A DNA stretch of 14,514 nt from Hydnum rufescens UP504. Lineage: Eukaryota; Basidiomycota; Agaricomycetes; Cantharellales; Hydnaceae. The stretch's first letter is position 1. Each line of letters opens with the position of its first letter. A program made the position numbers and the translations under genes. Positions 1 to 8,384 of this stretch are shown in pieces. The notes under the pieces were generated by a model. It did not search any database. It was not told the DNA's origin and worked only from the letters and a program-made list of their open reading frames with translations. The stretch covers positions 12,164 through 26,677 of the forward strand of contig MU129147.1 in the NCBI GenBank assembly GCA_014904985.1, read 5' to 3'.

Positions 1-1
1 C

Positions 2-169
2 GAGGTGGGCCTAGTCAGTTTTATTGACTCTGGTGATGCCAGTGCCCGCGATTCAGCCTTGTCGAAAGATGAATGGAGAGATGCTTGGTCAAATCTAATT
101 TTTGTTGTTCATGCATCAAATCTCTCTCTCTTTGGCATTCATCTGCCTTGTCATTCACACACTGTTTGA
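2..169 (+). pseudogene. Possible 5' ORF remnant of the Ngaro/DIRS-like element (N-terminal, gag-like region)
   Basis: The reading frame is open from the window edge to a TGA at 167-169. It contains a DEWRDAW stretch followed by a hydrophobic segment, then runs out. I do not recognise it securely. It lies on the same strand and just upstream of the reverse transcriptase, where the first ORF of a Ngaro/DIRS-like element would sit, so a decayed N-terminal or gag-like part is the best guess. A second open stretch in another frame (102-359) could be its frameshifted continuation, with a VWDLFQYYL segment, but I cannot prove this. The start lies outside the window. Confidence 0.3.
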
Positions 170-595
170 TGGAAGCAGTGTACTATGGGGGGCTACTGGG
201 CTTGATAGAAATCCCTCAGTTTGGGATCTCTTCCAATATTATCTTCAGGGGGATTGGATGGGTTTCACAACTTCAGGCTTCAAGTGTCCTTGCCCTTGCT
301 TCTCCTCAACTTGTGGTTTCTGCCCTCCCCCTCACCTAGGGAGGCCTTGTAGATATTAGCTAGTTGATTTGTCCAAGTCCTCATTTGGGCAAATTTCAGT
401 CAGGTCTTGCCTGAAGAGTTGAGGAAGAGACTTCAATAGAGCATACTGAAATGCCTGAAGCTGCCTGAAAAATGCCGAAAAATGCCCAAAATAGCCCAGA
501 ATGGCTGTGAGCTAGTGAATTGAAATGAATGATTTTTGACCGAATTCAGCCGAAGGCCCTAGGAGACCTATTAGGTACCATTCTCTGCCCAAAAG
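170..595. other. Unassigned stretch between the 5' ORF scrap and the RT region
   Basis: No convincing gene was found. The segment ends in a short imperfect hairpin: a CCTATTAGGTACCA arm at 567-580 faces TGGTACCTATCTTAGG at 596-611. The right side of that hairpin belongs to the terminal inverted repeat described next, so much of this stretch may be the body of a small, decayed non-autonomous transposon inserted in the retroelement. It also contains several near-repeats of a TGCCTGAA / AATGCC type around 410-490. No left terminus was recognised. Confidence 0.35.
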
Positions 596-629
596 TGGTA
601 CCTATCTTAGGTCCCTATATGACTGACCA
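596..629 (-). repeat. Solo terminal inverted repeat related to the foldback element termini
   Basis: Read on the minus strand, this segment starts TGGTCAGTCA and goes on to an ACCTAAGATAGGTACC block. That is the same arrangement as both ends of the foldback element at 10693 and 12100 (TGGTCAGCCA, a spacer, then a CCTA...TAGGTACC block). It therefore looks like the right end of a related element whose body lies to the left. No matching left end was found nearby, so the copy is truncated or very diverged. The retroelement frame appears to resume immediately after it. Confidence 0.55.
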
Positions 630-642
630 GCCTGCTTCTGCA

Positions 643-1123
643 GGAAGCTGCTGAGGCACACGACCTTGTGGTCACTGTATATAAACATTCCGCCTTCCAT
701 GACAAATTGGTCCAGCATGACCTCCTCGATCGTTTTCCTCTCTTGACACAGTACATAGAATTTGGCTTCCCGATGTCCATAAAGAATCCTCTTTCCCCTC
801 GCCTCACGACCTTCGCCCCCCGCCACCATCCCGGAGCTTTCCTCCATGCGGACTTCATATCCAATTATCTACAGGATGAGGAGAGGCATGGTCATGTGTC
901 CAAACCCTTCCCACGACACATTGTTGAACAAGCTCTCGGTCCATTCTATGCATCACCTTTGAATGTGACCGAGAAGGCGTGAGATCCTGCCTTCCCAGAC
1001 GTTCCTAGATGGTGGCTCATCACGAATTGCTCCGCTAAGGACGCTGGTGTCTCTCTCAATGATCAGCTGGATGCTGATGACTACCCTACCACATGGGATG
1101 GTGCCAAGAGGATGGCTGCAATA
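643..1123 (+). pseudogene. Reverse transcriptase, N-terminal part, of a Ngaro/DIRS-like retrotransposon
   Basis: One frame encodes a stretch typical of the region before RT motif A in fungal tyrosine-recombinase retroelements. It has HHPGAFLHADFISNYL, then KPFP, then FYASPLNVTEK, then WWLITNCSAKDAGVSLND and a DDYPTTWDGAKRM block. The similarity is recognised by eye from the family pattern (PF....PLGV.EK; R....S...G.SVN). The frame is broken once, by TGA at 980-982. It ends exactly at a GTAAGT donor after codon 1121-1123 and continues in phase after the insertion that follows. The N-terminal boundary is uncertain: the frame is open from about 623, and a CTGCAG just before 643 could be a splice acceptor. 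Confidence 0.8.
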
Positions 1124-1373
1124 GTAAGTACTAGTTTCCCCCCCTTTCTTCCTCGTACAACCTTGCCGGGCAAGTACCCGTGCATTGCACCGTATCCCAT
1201 ATGCCCTGCCTCGGGCAGCCTATGGACTGGTACTGCAATGGCAGCCGAGCCAGTCCATACAGCAGTCATCTCTTAAGATGAACTTGCAACGCACGTGCAT
1301 TCTGCGACGTTGCACTGTGATCGTTATCACCGCTTTCAGACGAGCTGCGTAGCTCATCTCTAACCCTAATTAG
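1124..1373 (+). other. 250-bp intron-like insertion inside the reverse transcriptase ORF
   Basis: The segment starts GTAAGT and ends in CTAACCCTAATTAG, which supplies a good branch-point-like CTAAC and an AG acceptor. Removing it joins two whole codons (phase 0) and gives an uninterrupted RT sequence running from AKRMAAI into VTACPQGTQMAVGDVEAAYR. It is longer than the other introns in this window (52-80 bp). It contains a perfect 10-bp inverted repeat (TATGGACTGG at 1221-1230 against CCAGTCCATA at 1250-1259) and GTGCATTGCAC-like words, so it may be a mobile insertion that behaves as an intron. Confidence 0.65.
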
Positions 1374-2712
1374 GTTACTGCTTGCCCACAAGGCACTCAA
1401 ATGGCAGTTGGCGATGTAGAAGCCGCATACCGCTGCTGTGGTTGGCGACCACTAGACAAGTTCAATATGGTCATAAAAGACATATCTGGCGACGATGCCT
1501 TCCATATACTGTAAATCACACAGTACCCTTTGGTATAAGGCCCGGCGCTGGAATCTGCGGAGCTGTCCTAGACACAGCCAAAGAGTTCCTTATTGCTGAA
1601 GGGATGGGTCCAATCGTGAAATGGGTTGACGACTTTGGTTTCATCCGTTTCCCACTGACACAGGCCAGTGGAGGCTTCCCAGCTCTTACACAGACCACTC
1701 TCCACTTCTCTCCCTCCAATGTCATCATTGACCTGCATACCCCCTTGGATGTTGCCCTCGCCACCCTCCCCACTCCTATTTATTCCCCACGTCTCACTCC
1801 CCACAAAATCTCCTACACATACGCATATACCATCCCAGACATCATTGCCTCTACTGAACCATTAGGTTTACCATGGGCTAGCTCCAAGTGGATCCCGTTC
1901 CAATGGGTAGCTACATATATTGGTTTCGCATGGGACCTCTGGAACAAATGTGTTTATGTCCCAGATCTCAAACAGATTAAATACTACAAACATGTCATCA
2001 ACATACTGACTGTCACCACTAATGGAGGCCGCACCCTGCTGGCCCCCTTGACGAAGGTTCATGGCTGCCTAGTCCATATTTGCTTCGTCATGCGACTCGG
2101 CTGTTCTCACCTGCCATCACTACAATGTGCAATCAAAGGCTATGCCAACCCCCATGTCCTACACACACTTTCAAACTGGGCACAGAGCGATCTCACATGG
2201 TGGCAGGATCAACTTACTTCCCCTGGTGCCTATTACTCCCTCCATGACTGCAGCCCCGCTGTCGATTGGAAAATCTCTGTTGATGCCTCTAAGAAATGGG
2301 CATCGGCCTACGAGTGGACAATGCTTACATGGCATGGAAGTGGAAGGATAAGGCCCTTGGCTCTGGCAGTCGTGATATTGGCAGAGCCGAGAGTATTGCA
2401 ATAGAATTTGTTTACCGCTATCTTCAAGCTATTGGTATCCACGACAAATGAGTTCTAGTCTGGGCAGACAACTTAGGATCCAATGCAGCCCATGACAAAG
2501 GTCAAGGCCGTAATATGTGGTCTAATGCTGCAATTCAGCGGGGCTGGGAGATCGGACATGCCTCTGGGCTCGAGTTAGATGTCCAGTACATTGCATCGGC
2601 CAATAACCCTGCAGATCAAGTATCACGCGGTGATTTCATTGGACTCCATAGGCTTGAGTGTGTGTTTCCTATTCCCGATGAGCTACTCCCATTCCTGAAG
2701 GAGTTTAACTGA
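1374..2712 (+). pseudogene. Reverse transcriptase core and RNase H of the Ngaro/DIRS-like retrotransposon
   Basis: The RT palm starts with GTQMAVGDVEAAYR (motif A, Asp) at about 1392. It continues with TVPFGIRPGAGI and has the catalytic WVDDF box at 1622-1636. An RNase H domain follows: VDAS at about 2279, then RAES, then WADN at 2461-2472, and NPADQVSRG at about 2608, which supplies the acidic residues expected of this RNase H type. The copy is dead. The frame changes once near 1509-1514, and again near 2290, where one G seems to be missing after KKW. TGA codons stop it at 2449-2451 and 2710-2712. After the second, the same frame runs on into the recombinase, so the original product was probably one polyprotein. 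Confidence 0.88.
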
Positions 2713-4074
2713 TTAAGTGACCAATGTACCCCACACACTGTAGTTCATAATAATCTGTCTGTTTTTGCGCACCTTGATTCCTTCAGTCTCTTCCCACCCA
2801 TTCTGTCAGTTGGACGACAACCTGGCCCTAGTCATTTCATTCTAACCCCGTCCCTATATCATCCCGGTGTCCGAGCCCAGCATCGGATCTGTTCATGGTC
2901 CTCCCCACAAGTCATAGCAAAACGAGAACGGCTCATATGTAGCAACCCACAGTTAGCTCTACACCGTGCCCATGCCGAAAAGGTCCTCCTGGAAAGATGG
3001 GAGGAAGGCACAAGAACAGTGTATGGTGCAGGCATCATCCGGTGGGCTGAGTGGTGTGAGGCCAATAAGATCAGTGAAGACTGCCATCTCCCAGCTTATC
3101 CCGATCTACTCCTCTGCTTCATCACAGACTCAGTGGGCTGTATGGGCACTTCCACAGTAGAGAACTGGCTGGCCGGCCTGCAGGCTTGGCACACCTTCCA
3201 CAATTTTCCATTCCCAGGTGATACTCCTACAATCCAGGCTGCAATAGTGGCTGTTGGTAAGCTGGCCCCAATATCCTCCAAGCGCGTGCCACATCCTCCT
3301 GTCATGCTCGAGCATCTACATGTCATTAGAGACGAAATGGATTTTTCAAACTCCTTCGATACAGCATTCTGGGCAGTCATATGTGTGGCCTTCTGGGGAA
3401 TAGCTCGGCTAGGCGAAGTCACGGTTCCATCAGTCAATCACTTCATCCTTGGATGACACGTACACAAGGACACTGCCGTCCTGTGGTCCACCCATGGCGA
3501 TGCTCAGTCAGTCTCCGTCCACATCCCATGGACAAAGACAACACAGCGGACTGGTGCAACACTAATCCTCACACACGAGGACGATTGCACATGCCCTTTC
3601 CATGCTGTCCAGCAACAGCTACTCACAAATGCAGCCCTACCTTCGGACGCTCACTTCTTCGGGTTCCTAACCAGTGATGGCTGGCAACCAATGGTCAAAC
3701 GGTCAGTCATCACTCGGTGTAACGAGATCTGGGCCAGGTACGGCCTGCAAGGCCCATCTGGTCATAGTTTCCGCATCGGTGGCACGACTCATCACCTAAC
3801 AAGAGGCACAGATGTTAAAGTTGTCCAACAACTGGGTCGGTGGACCTCAGATGCATTCTACATATACTGGTGTAACATGCAAGCAATTATCCCACTTCAT
3901 GTCCACAATGCAGCCCACCAAGCCGACATCATCCACAAGGTTGATGCCTTCCTACTCGATGCAAGCCCAGAAGTGAAGACAAGGTGGGAGGAGATTGAGA
4001 AGGCACGTGAGGAGATGAACTCAATGCTCCCCCCAGTTAGAAAGAAGGCCCGGACTGGGAAGACTCATAGGTAG
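2713..4074 (+). pseudogene. Tyrosine recombinase (YR) of the Ngaro/DIRS-like retrotransposon
   Basis: This part would integrate the circular cDNA by site-specific recombination, in place of a DDE integrase. It stays in one frame throughout, broken only by TGA at 3454-3456. An N-terminal core-binding-like region (YGAGIIRWAEWCEAN, then WLAGLQAWH) leads to the catalytic domain. Catalytic Arg I lies in WGIARLGEV (about 3400-3420). The HxxR box is GHSFRIGGT (3760-3786). The last box, LGRWTSDAFYIYW, carries the expected Trp and the nucleophile Tyr (about 3832-3870). The C-terminal tail is charged and basic (RKKARTGKTHR) and ends at a TAG. Order and domains match RT-RH-YR elements known from basidiomycetes such as Coprinopsis and Phanerochaete. 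Confidence 0.88.
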
Positions 4075-4198
4075 TGCTTAATACAGAGTAGAACAAATCA
4101 GGCCAAGTAGTTCAGAGATATGACACAGACAGCCTCAGGTGGTGTGGAGACAGTAGAAGTGACACTTCTTGACTGTGTTGGCCCTTGGCTGTTTGGGA

Positions 4199-4302
4199 GA
4201 CAGTCAATCCATGCCCCTACGCACCGAGCTTTGCTTCGCAAATCTCCACACACACACGCCAGCCATAATTCCGATAGCACGGAAAACAGAATGAATTGCT
4301 AG
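4199..4302 (+). repeat. Split direct repeat B1 of the Ngaro-like element
   Basis: This 104-bp segment begins GACAGTCAATCCATG and ends GCTAG. It is repeated almost exactly at 4566-4668. It lies just downstream of the recombinase ORF, where Ngaro and PAT elements carry the first B copy of their A1-ORFs-B1-A2-B2 arrangement. It differs from the second copy at six single bases, all C/T or G/A changes inside CpG dinucleotides, and by one extra T near the end. Confidence 0.8.
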
Positions 4303-4565
4303 CTCTTAGTTTCAGGCCAAAGGCACAATGTCCGAAAACGGTGGCTAGAGTATGAGTGGCATCGAGTCGATCGGCAACTACCGCTGTTGCCTCCTGACTC
4401 CTTACAGTCCGAGATTGACGTGACGCCCAGTGACATACGCTTCTTTCGCTCGCCTCTCCTGCCCTCGTTACTTGTCTCATATCATCTATTAAATTGTTGA
4501 CTGGCAAGTTGTAAGAGCATGCAGGAGAAGCCCGCCTGCCCTCCTCCAGATTGCCCATCCTGCCT
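4303..4565 (+). repeat. Probable A2 segment of the split direct repeats
   Basis: These 263 bp fill exactly the gap between the two B repeats, which is the position of A2 in Ngaro-type elements. No coding signal is seen. If this reading is right, an A1 copy of the same sequence should mark the left end of the element. I found no match inside the window, consistent with the element starting upstream of base 1. Confidence 0.6.
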
Positions 4566-4668
4566 GACAGTCAATCCATGCCCCTACACACCGAGCTTTG
4601 CTTCGCAAATCTCCACACACACACACCAGCCGTAATTCTGATAGCATGGAAAACAGAACGAATGCTAG
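4566..4668 (+). repeat. Split direct repeat B2, right end of the Ngaro-like element
   Basis: This is the second copy of the 104-bp repeat, 103 bp long, abutting A2. It should be the right terminus of the retrotransposon. Similarity to the first copy stops at the shared GCTAG, where the flanking sequences diverge at once, which supports an element boundary near 4668. Confidence 0.75.
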
Positions 4669-5488
4669 CCTTTGCCTAGTCATTTCCCAATTAAAACTCA
4701 CGCCCGCTTTCGGATTCTGCCGGTTTATGGCACTACATGGCAGTGACCTGGCTGTCTTTCATCAGCAGAATGAAAATAGCTTCAGAGGCTCCGAAGGGCC
4801 ATAAGTGCAACTTCTGGCCCTTTGGAGCCCTTGAAGCAACTTACATTTTGTTGGTGTGCATCCATGGCTGAGGCAAAAACTAGAGCTATTCAGCTCAGAT
4901 TGGACATATTGCCAATCATCCTTCTGTCCGCTGTCCAGTCTCCTTTGGCAGCATGGACTACATTTGGTCCACTCTGGGGGGAGACTTCTCGGGCATTGTG
5001 ATGTTGGGACTCCTCCAATAGCTGACTGTTTATGCTTTTAGCAATATTGAACACCTTGCCCCCCAACCTGATTCTAGGAGCCCTTGATGCAACCTCTGAG
5101 GTGTGTGATCAAGGCCTCACTTGATCTTGGCAGGGCATTGAGATTGAGATGCCCTCCTTTGGGGCCTGCTCTTGCAGGAGGTGCCTCCTCCGTTGTAAGG
5201 TAGCTCGCTGAAGTGAGTGTGGTGACAATCTATGTACCCCTATCCTGGGCACCCATCAATTACCATTGATGCTATGCTTGAGAAGAGCATGGTGCATATA
5301 AGATATGTCATCTGATGACTCAACCTAGAAATACTGGTGAAATCCGCAATTGCAGGGGGTTGGGTTGCTATTGAGTGATATTTCAGTGTATCCTCATCTG
5401 GGTGAGGCTTGATATCCACTTACTTTGTCTCCTTTCTGAGAAATTCCAGAATTGGATATGGCACTCAACCCAACCCAACCAATGAATA
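4669..5488. other. No recognisable gene; transposon-flanking sequence
   Basis: About 0.8 kb without a convincing gene on either strand; open frames are short and show no family pattern. A CCCTTTGGAGCCCTTGAAGC word near 4820 partly recurs as AGGAGCCCTTGATGC near 5078. A small inverted repeat, CATCAAT-TAC-CATTGATG, lies near 5250. It may contain a solo LTR or other degenerate repeat, but I cannot define its ends. Confidence 0.4.
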
Positions 5489-5890
5489 CAGACCAACCGA
5501 GTGAAATACAAAAACCTGACCAAACAAAATATGAAACCTGACTGAATGAAATATGAAACCCGACCAAATGAAATACAAAACCCAACTGAACAAAATACAA
5601 AACCCAACTGAATGAAATACAAAACCTGACTGAACAAAATACAAAACCCAACCGAATGAAATACAAAACCTGACTGAATGAAATATGAAACCTGACCGAA
5701 TGAAATATTAAACCCAACTGAACAAAATGTGAAACCTGACTGAACAAAATACAAAACCCAACCAAACGAAATACAAAACCCGACTGAACGAAACACAAAA
5801 CCCAACCGAATGAAATACAAAACCCAACTGAATGAAATACAAAACCTGACTGAACAAAATATGAAACCTGACCAAATAAAACACAACCCA
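5489..5890. repeat. 22-bp minisatellite, about 17-18 copies
   Basis: The typical unit is AAAACCCAACTGAATGAAATAC, with many transition variants (CCC/CCT, AACTG/GACTG, AATG/AACA, ATAC/ATATG). The period is measured from recurring CCC/CCT at 5581, 5603 and 5625. The unit has no stop in any minus-strand phase and its length is not a multiple of three, so every minus frame reads through all three phases. This creates long overlapping minus-strand ORFs rich in Phe, Ser, Gly and Val, which are probably artefacts. The edges are fuzzy, with a few degenerate units at each side. Confidence 0.85.
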
Positions 5891-6177
5891 CCAGGCAGAT
5901 CAGGGTTGGAGGGCTGTGCATCATTCCCAAGGTCTGATTGCCAATGTAATGCACCTCTCAAGGCTCAGGCTGACTATGGACTTGTGGCACCTCTCCAAAA
6001 ATAATACCCACCAAAATAGAGGCAAATTGAAGGGTCCCTCATGTAGTTACACAGTGCGGCATTCCTGGCACAGATACGTACTTAAAATCTGACAACATCT
6101 GGCATGGAACCGATTTCTGTGTAATTTATTCATCACTGGACATCACCAAGGAATCTACTAAGGCCTCCTTATGGATT

Positions 6178-8190
6178 TCAAGGTCTGAGGGGTCCTGGGT
6201 GCATGAGAGAACCCCACTGTGTAGTTTCCAGGGCAAAATCAAACATTGTCTCCATGTCGCTGTTAGCAACTTCTACCCCGCTATCTTTCTGAACCAGTTG
6301 AACAATGGCAACTGGGATTAGAACATATGTCAATAAATCCACCATCTGTAGGCCTCCAAACTGCTTTGCATGAGTCCCATCTGGTCTTTTCTTTGGTCTT
6401 GTATTCAATTGATGAAACATATCTTGAAGGCACTTCTTGATTATTAATATGCCCTTTACACCATAACTGAATAGGAAAAATTGCTCCAGTCATTCAAAAA
6501 TGGAGTGACGAAATATAAATATAACTTACTAGGCTGTTGGAGCATACAGATGTGCTACATGTGCATATTTCAATGGGGTGTTCTTCTCGAGTGCTTCTTT
6601 GATTTCCGAGAACCTACAATATGACTCAGGCTTTATTATAAATGAGTGAATTAGTTGTTTTTCAGCCTCTAAGCACCCTGGAATGGAATCAAAGTTGACC
6701 ATAATGTCCAGCTTGGTTTCTGCCAATATTCAGTGACTGGCACAGAAGTTATTGGAATAGTGCTCCACCGCTGATAGGCTTTTATTCTTGGAGGCAAATT
6801 TCCAAACTCCCCCCTCATTGTAAATTGCTGATGGATTGCAAACCAGAGCATTCACCAGTTGCATATGCATCGGATCAGAGACATGAGCTGTATGCAAGCC
6901 ACAATAAGGACAAACTTTTTGTATCACTGGATATAATGTATGGGGGTGAGGTCAACTTATTGACTTGCGAAACTTGAACCATGAATCAAATAGAACAAAT
7001 CTCACAGATTGGGTGGTCCTGTGTGGCTTTGAGCCTCCTCTCCATCTCATCCCACTTGGCATCTGCCTTGGCCTGTTCTGCATCCATACAGTCTGAATAA
7101 TCATCGTTGGGCACATGGACAAGAGAGGGAGTAAGGGGATGGTGCAAATCAGATTTCTTCAAATCTGTGGCTGTGCACTTCCTGCATGTCCAGTGAGGGT
7201 CAGCAACTGACTTTGAGCCACCAACACATTTGACATGAGACCATGATTTGCAAATCAAGCACTCGGCTATTTTGATTGCTGGAGCAAGGTTGCCCTTTCT
7301 TTGAAGGTTGGGTCCATCACCCTCCAAGCCACACTCGCAGGAAAATTTCCAATTCAAGGGTGATGCAGATTGTGCCCTCTTCTGATGGCCAGAGTGTGCA
7401 GGTGCTGCTTTTAGTGATGAGGGGATTGTAAGTTTCTTTGTTGAAGGGCTACCATTCTCAACAAATTCGAAAAAATGTGGAGTGCAACTCTGCCCCCAAG
7501 TTGCAGTCTCCTCGGGACTGGCGAGCCTATACTTGCTTGACACTATTGACATTGAAAGGATCTGATTGGAATTGATATCGCCTATGATAACACCATGGGC
7601 TGCTTTAACTTCCATGATCCGATGTTCATAGAAGTCAAGTCGAGCATGCTCTCCACTGTCCAGTAAATATATGAGTGAGTGAGTGTCTTCCGACTTCTGG
7701 TGGCCCCCAAACAGCATGGAAACCTTTCCAGCCATTTTGGAGACCGTCCCATTGCCTTCAAGGTCATCATATGAGAATACTGACTGAGAGCCAGGCCAAT
7801 GGATTCTTGCTGTAAAGTGATTCAGTTTGGAGTAGATTTGGCCCACGAGGGTGTAAGATGGGAAACCCTTCTTTTTCCCCAAGGGGTAAAGTACAAGGGG
7901 GGCATCCCACTGTCGAGCAGCTGGCTGAAGATGGAGGAGAGTTTTGAAGTGAAGGAGAACTGGGAGACTGATGACAACACCGGAGTGAAGTGGGGCATCA
8001 TGTTTACAGAGCAGGTTGCCCTGATGTTGGTGCCAGCAGGAGCTAAGATTTTGTTCAGGACGATGCAAGGATGTCCATTCAAAAACCATTGTTCATCAGG
8101 GAAACCAACAATCACTCTAGATGTTCCAGAGCACCCAGAGCAACTGGAGCCATCCGGACCACCCAAGCCTGCAGGTAGTCTCCAGAGCTA
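6178..8190 (-). pseudogene. USP-like C-terminal half, PHD finger and RTC4-like domain fusion protein (damaged)
   Basis: Exon A (about 8190-7006) first shows a CSGC pair and then the C-terminal half of a ubiquitin-hydrolase-like fold: YTLVGQIYSKLNHFTARI followed by a YDD box, as around the USP catalytic His. No Cys box is visible upstream. A PHD finger follows (about 7345-7174) with C-x-C, CLIC, HVKC and CRKC. A 79-bp intron (6927-7005) and a 63-bp intron (6467-6529) join exons B and C in frame. These carry an RTC4-like domain: VCPYCGLH, FCASH, VNFDSIPG, an SFIIKPESYCRFSE stretch, AYYGVKG..II, then a VLIPVA..QLV block and WGSLMHP at the end. Defects are TGA at 6730-6732, where the family usually has Arg after His, and a frame change near 7880. 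Domain names are by eye. In yeast, Rtc4 is linked to telomere capping; the function here is unknown. Confidence 0.68.
7174..7345 (-). other. PHD-type zinc finger within the fusion protein
   Basis: The cysteine and histidine spacing is C-x-C, about 22 residues, C-x2-C, x4, H-x2-C, about 14 residues, C-x2-C, ending in a WTCRKC box. This is the PHD order (Cys4-His-Cys3). PHD fingers commonly bind histone H3 tails, so the protein probably worked in the nucleus at chromatin. The aromatic residue expected just before the last Cys pair is present as Trp. Confidence 0.7.
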
Positions 8191-8384
8191 GCTTATAGCT
8201 CTGCTGCTCAAACAGTCCATCACTCTGACAGCTCCAGGTGCTCCCAGAGCAGGTTGATTGTTGAGGGTCCATATTATTAACATCATGTATTGTTGAAATA
8301 TAATGAAGGAAAATTCAACAGCTTAAACTACTCAATTGTCATCCTTCAAAACCTGCTTCCCATTACCCTTGGATTTCTTTGATT
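8191..8384. promoter_or_regulatory. Short gap between the two minus-strand genes
   Basis: This gap lies between the end of the DUF6532-like gene and the first traceable part of the fusion gene, both on the minus strand. A minus-strand ATG at 8272-8270 opens a frame of about 50 codons, but it is not in phase with the zinc and USP-like segment. The true start of the downstream gene, and the missing N-terminal half of its USP-like domain, are therefore not visible here. A second possible end for the upstream gene is a lysine-rich frame (MKSKKSKGNGKQ) that stops at 8334-8332. Confidence 0.35.

Noticed and set aside
1516..1773. Minus-strand ORFs within the RT and recombinase (also 3096-3437 and 4217-4558)
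   Set aside because: They are opposite well-supported plus-strand domains or repeats and show no family pattern.
643..4074. TGA read as a sense codon (for example a mitochondrial code) to rescue the ORFs
   Set aside because: Spliceosomal introns and nuclear transposon families indicate nuclear DNA, and the same genes also carry frameshifts that a code change cannot explain.
4120..4302. Small ORFs across the B repeats
   Set aside because: They lie in non-coding terminal repeats, appear only because the same sequence is present twice, and differ in frame between the copies.
5250..5270. Short hairpin CATCAAT-TAC-CATTGATG as a terminator or regulatory element
   Set aside because: Too short and without context; such hairpins occur by chance at this length scale.
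5489..5890. CRISPR-like array
   Set aside because: The 22-bp units are contiguous with no unique spacers, in a eukaryotic context; it is a minisatellite.
5383..5961. Two long overlapping minus-strand ORFs over the tandem repeat
   Set aside because: They follow from a stop-free repeat unit whose length is not a multiple of three; no family resemblance, no start context, and both frames are equally open.
7799..8191. Plus-strand ORF of 130 codons opposite the USP-like region
   Set aside because: It is the shadow of the minus-strand gene, whose YTLVGQIY...HFTARI and zinc-finger patterns are recognisable; the plus-strand product shows none.
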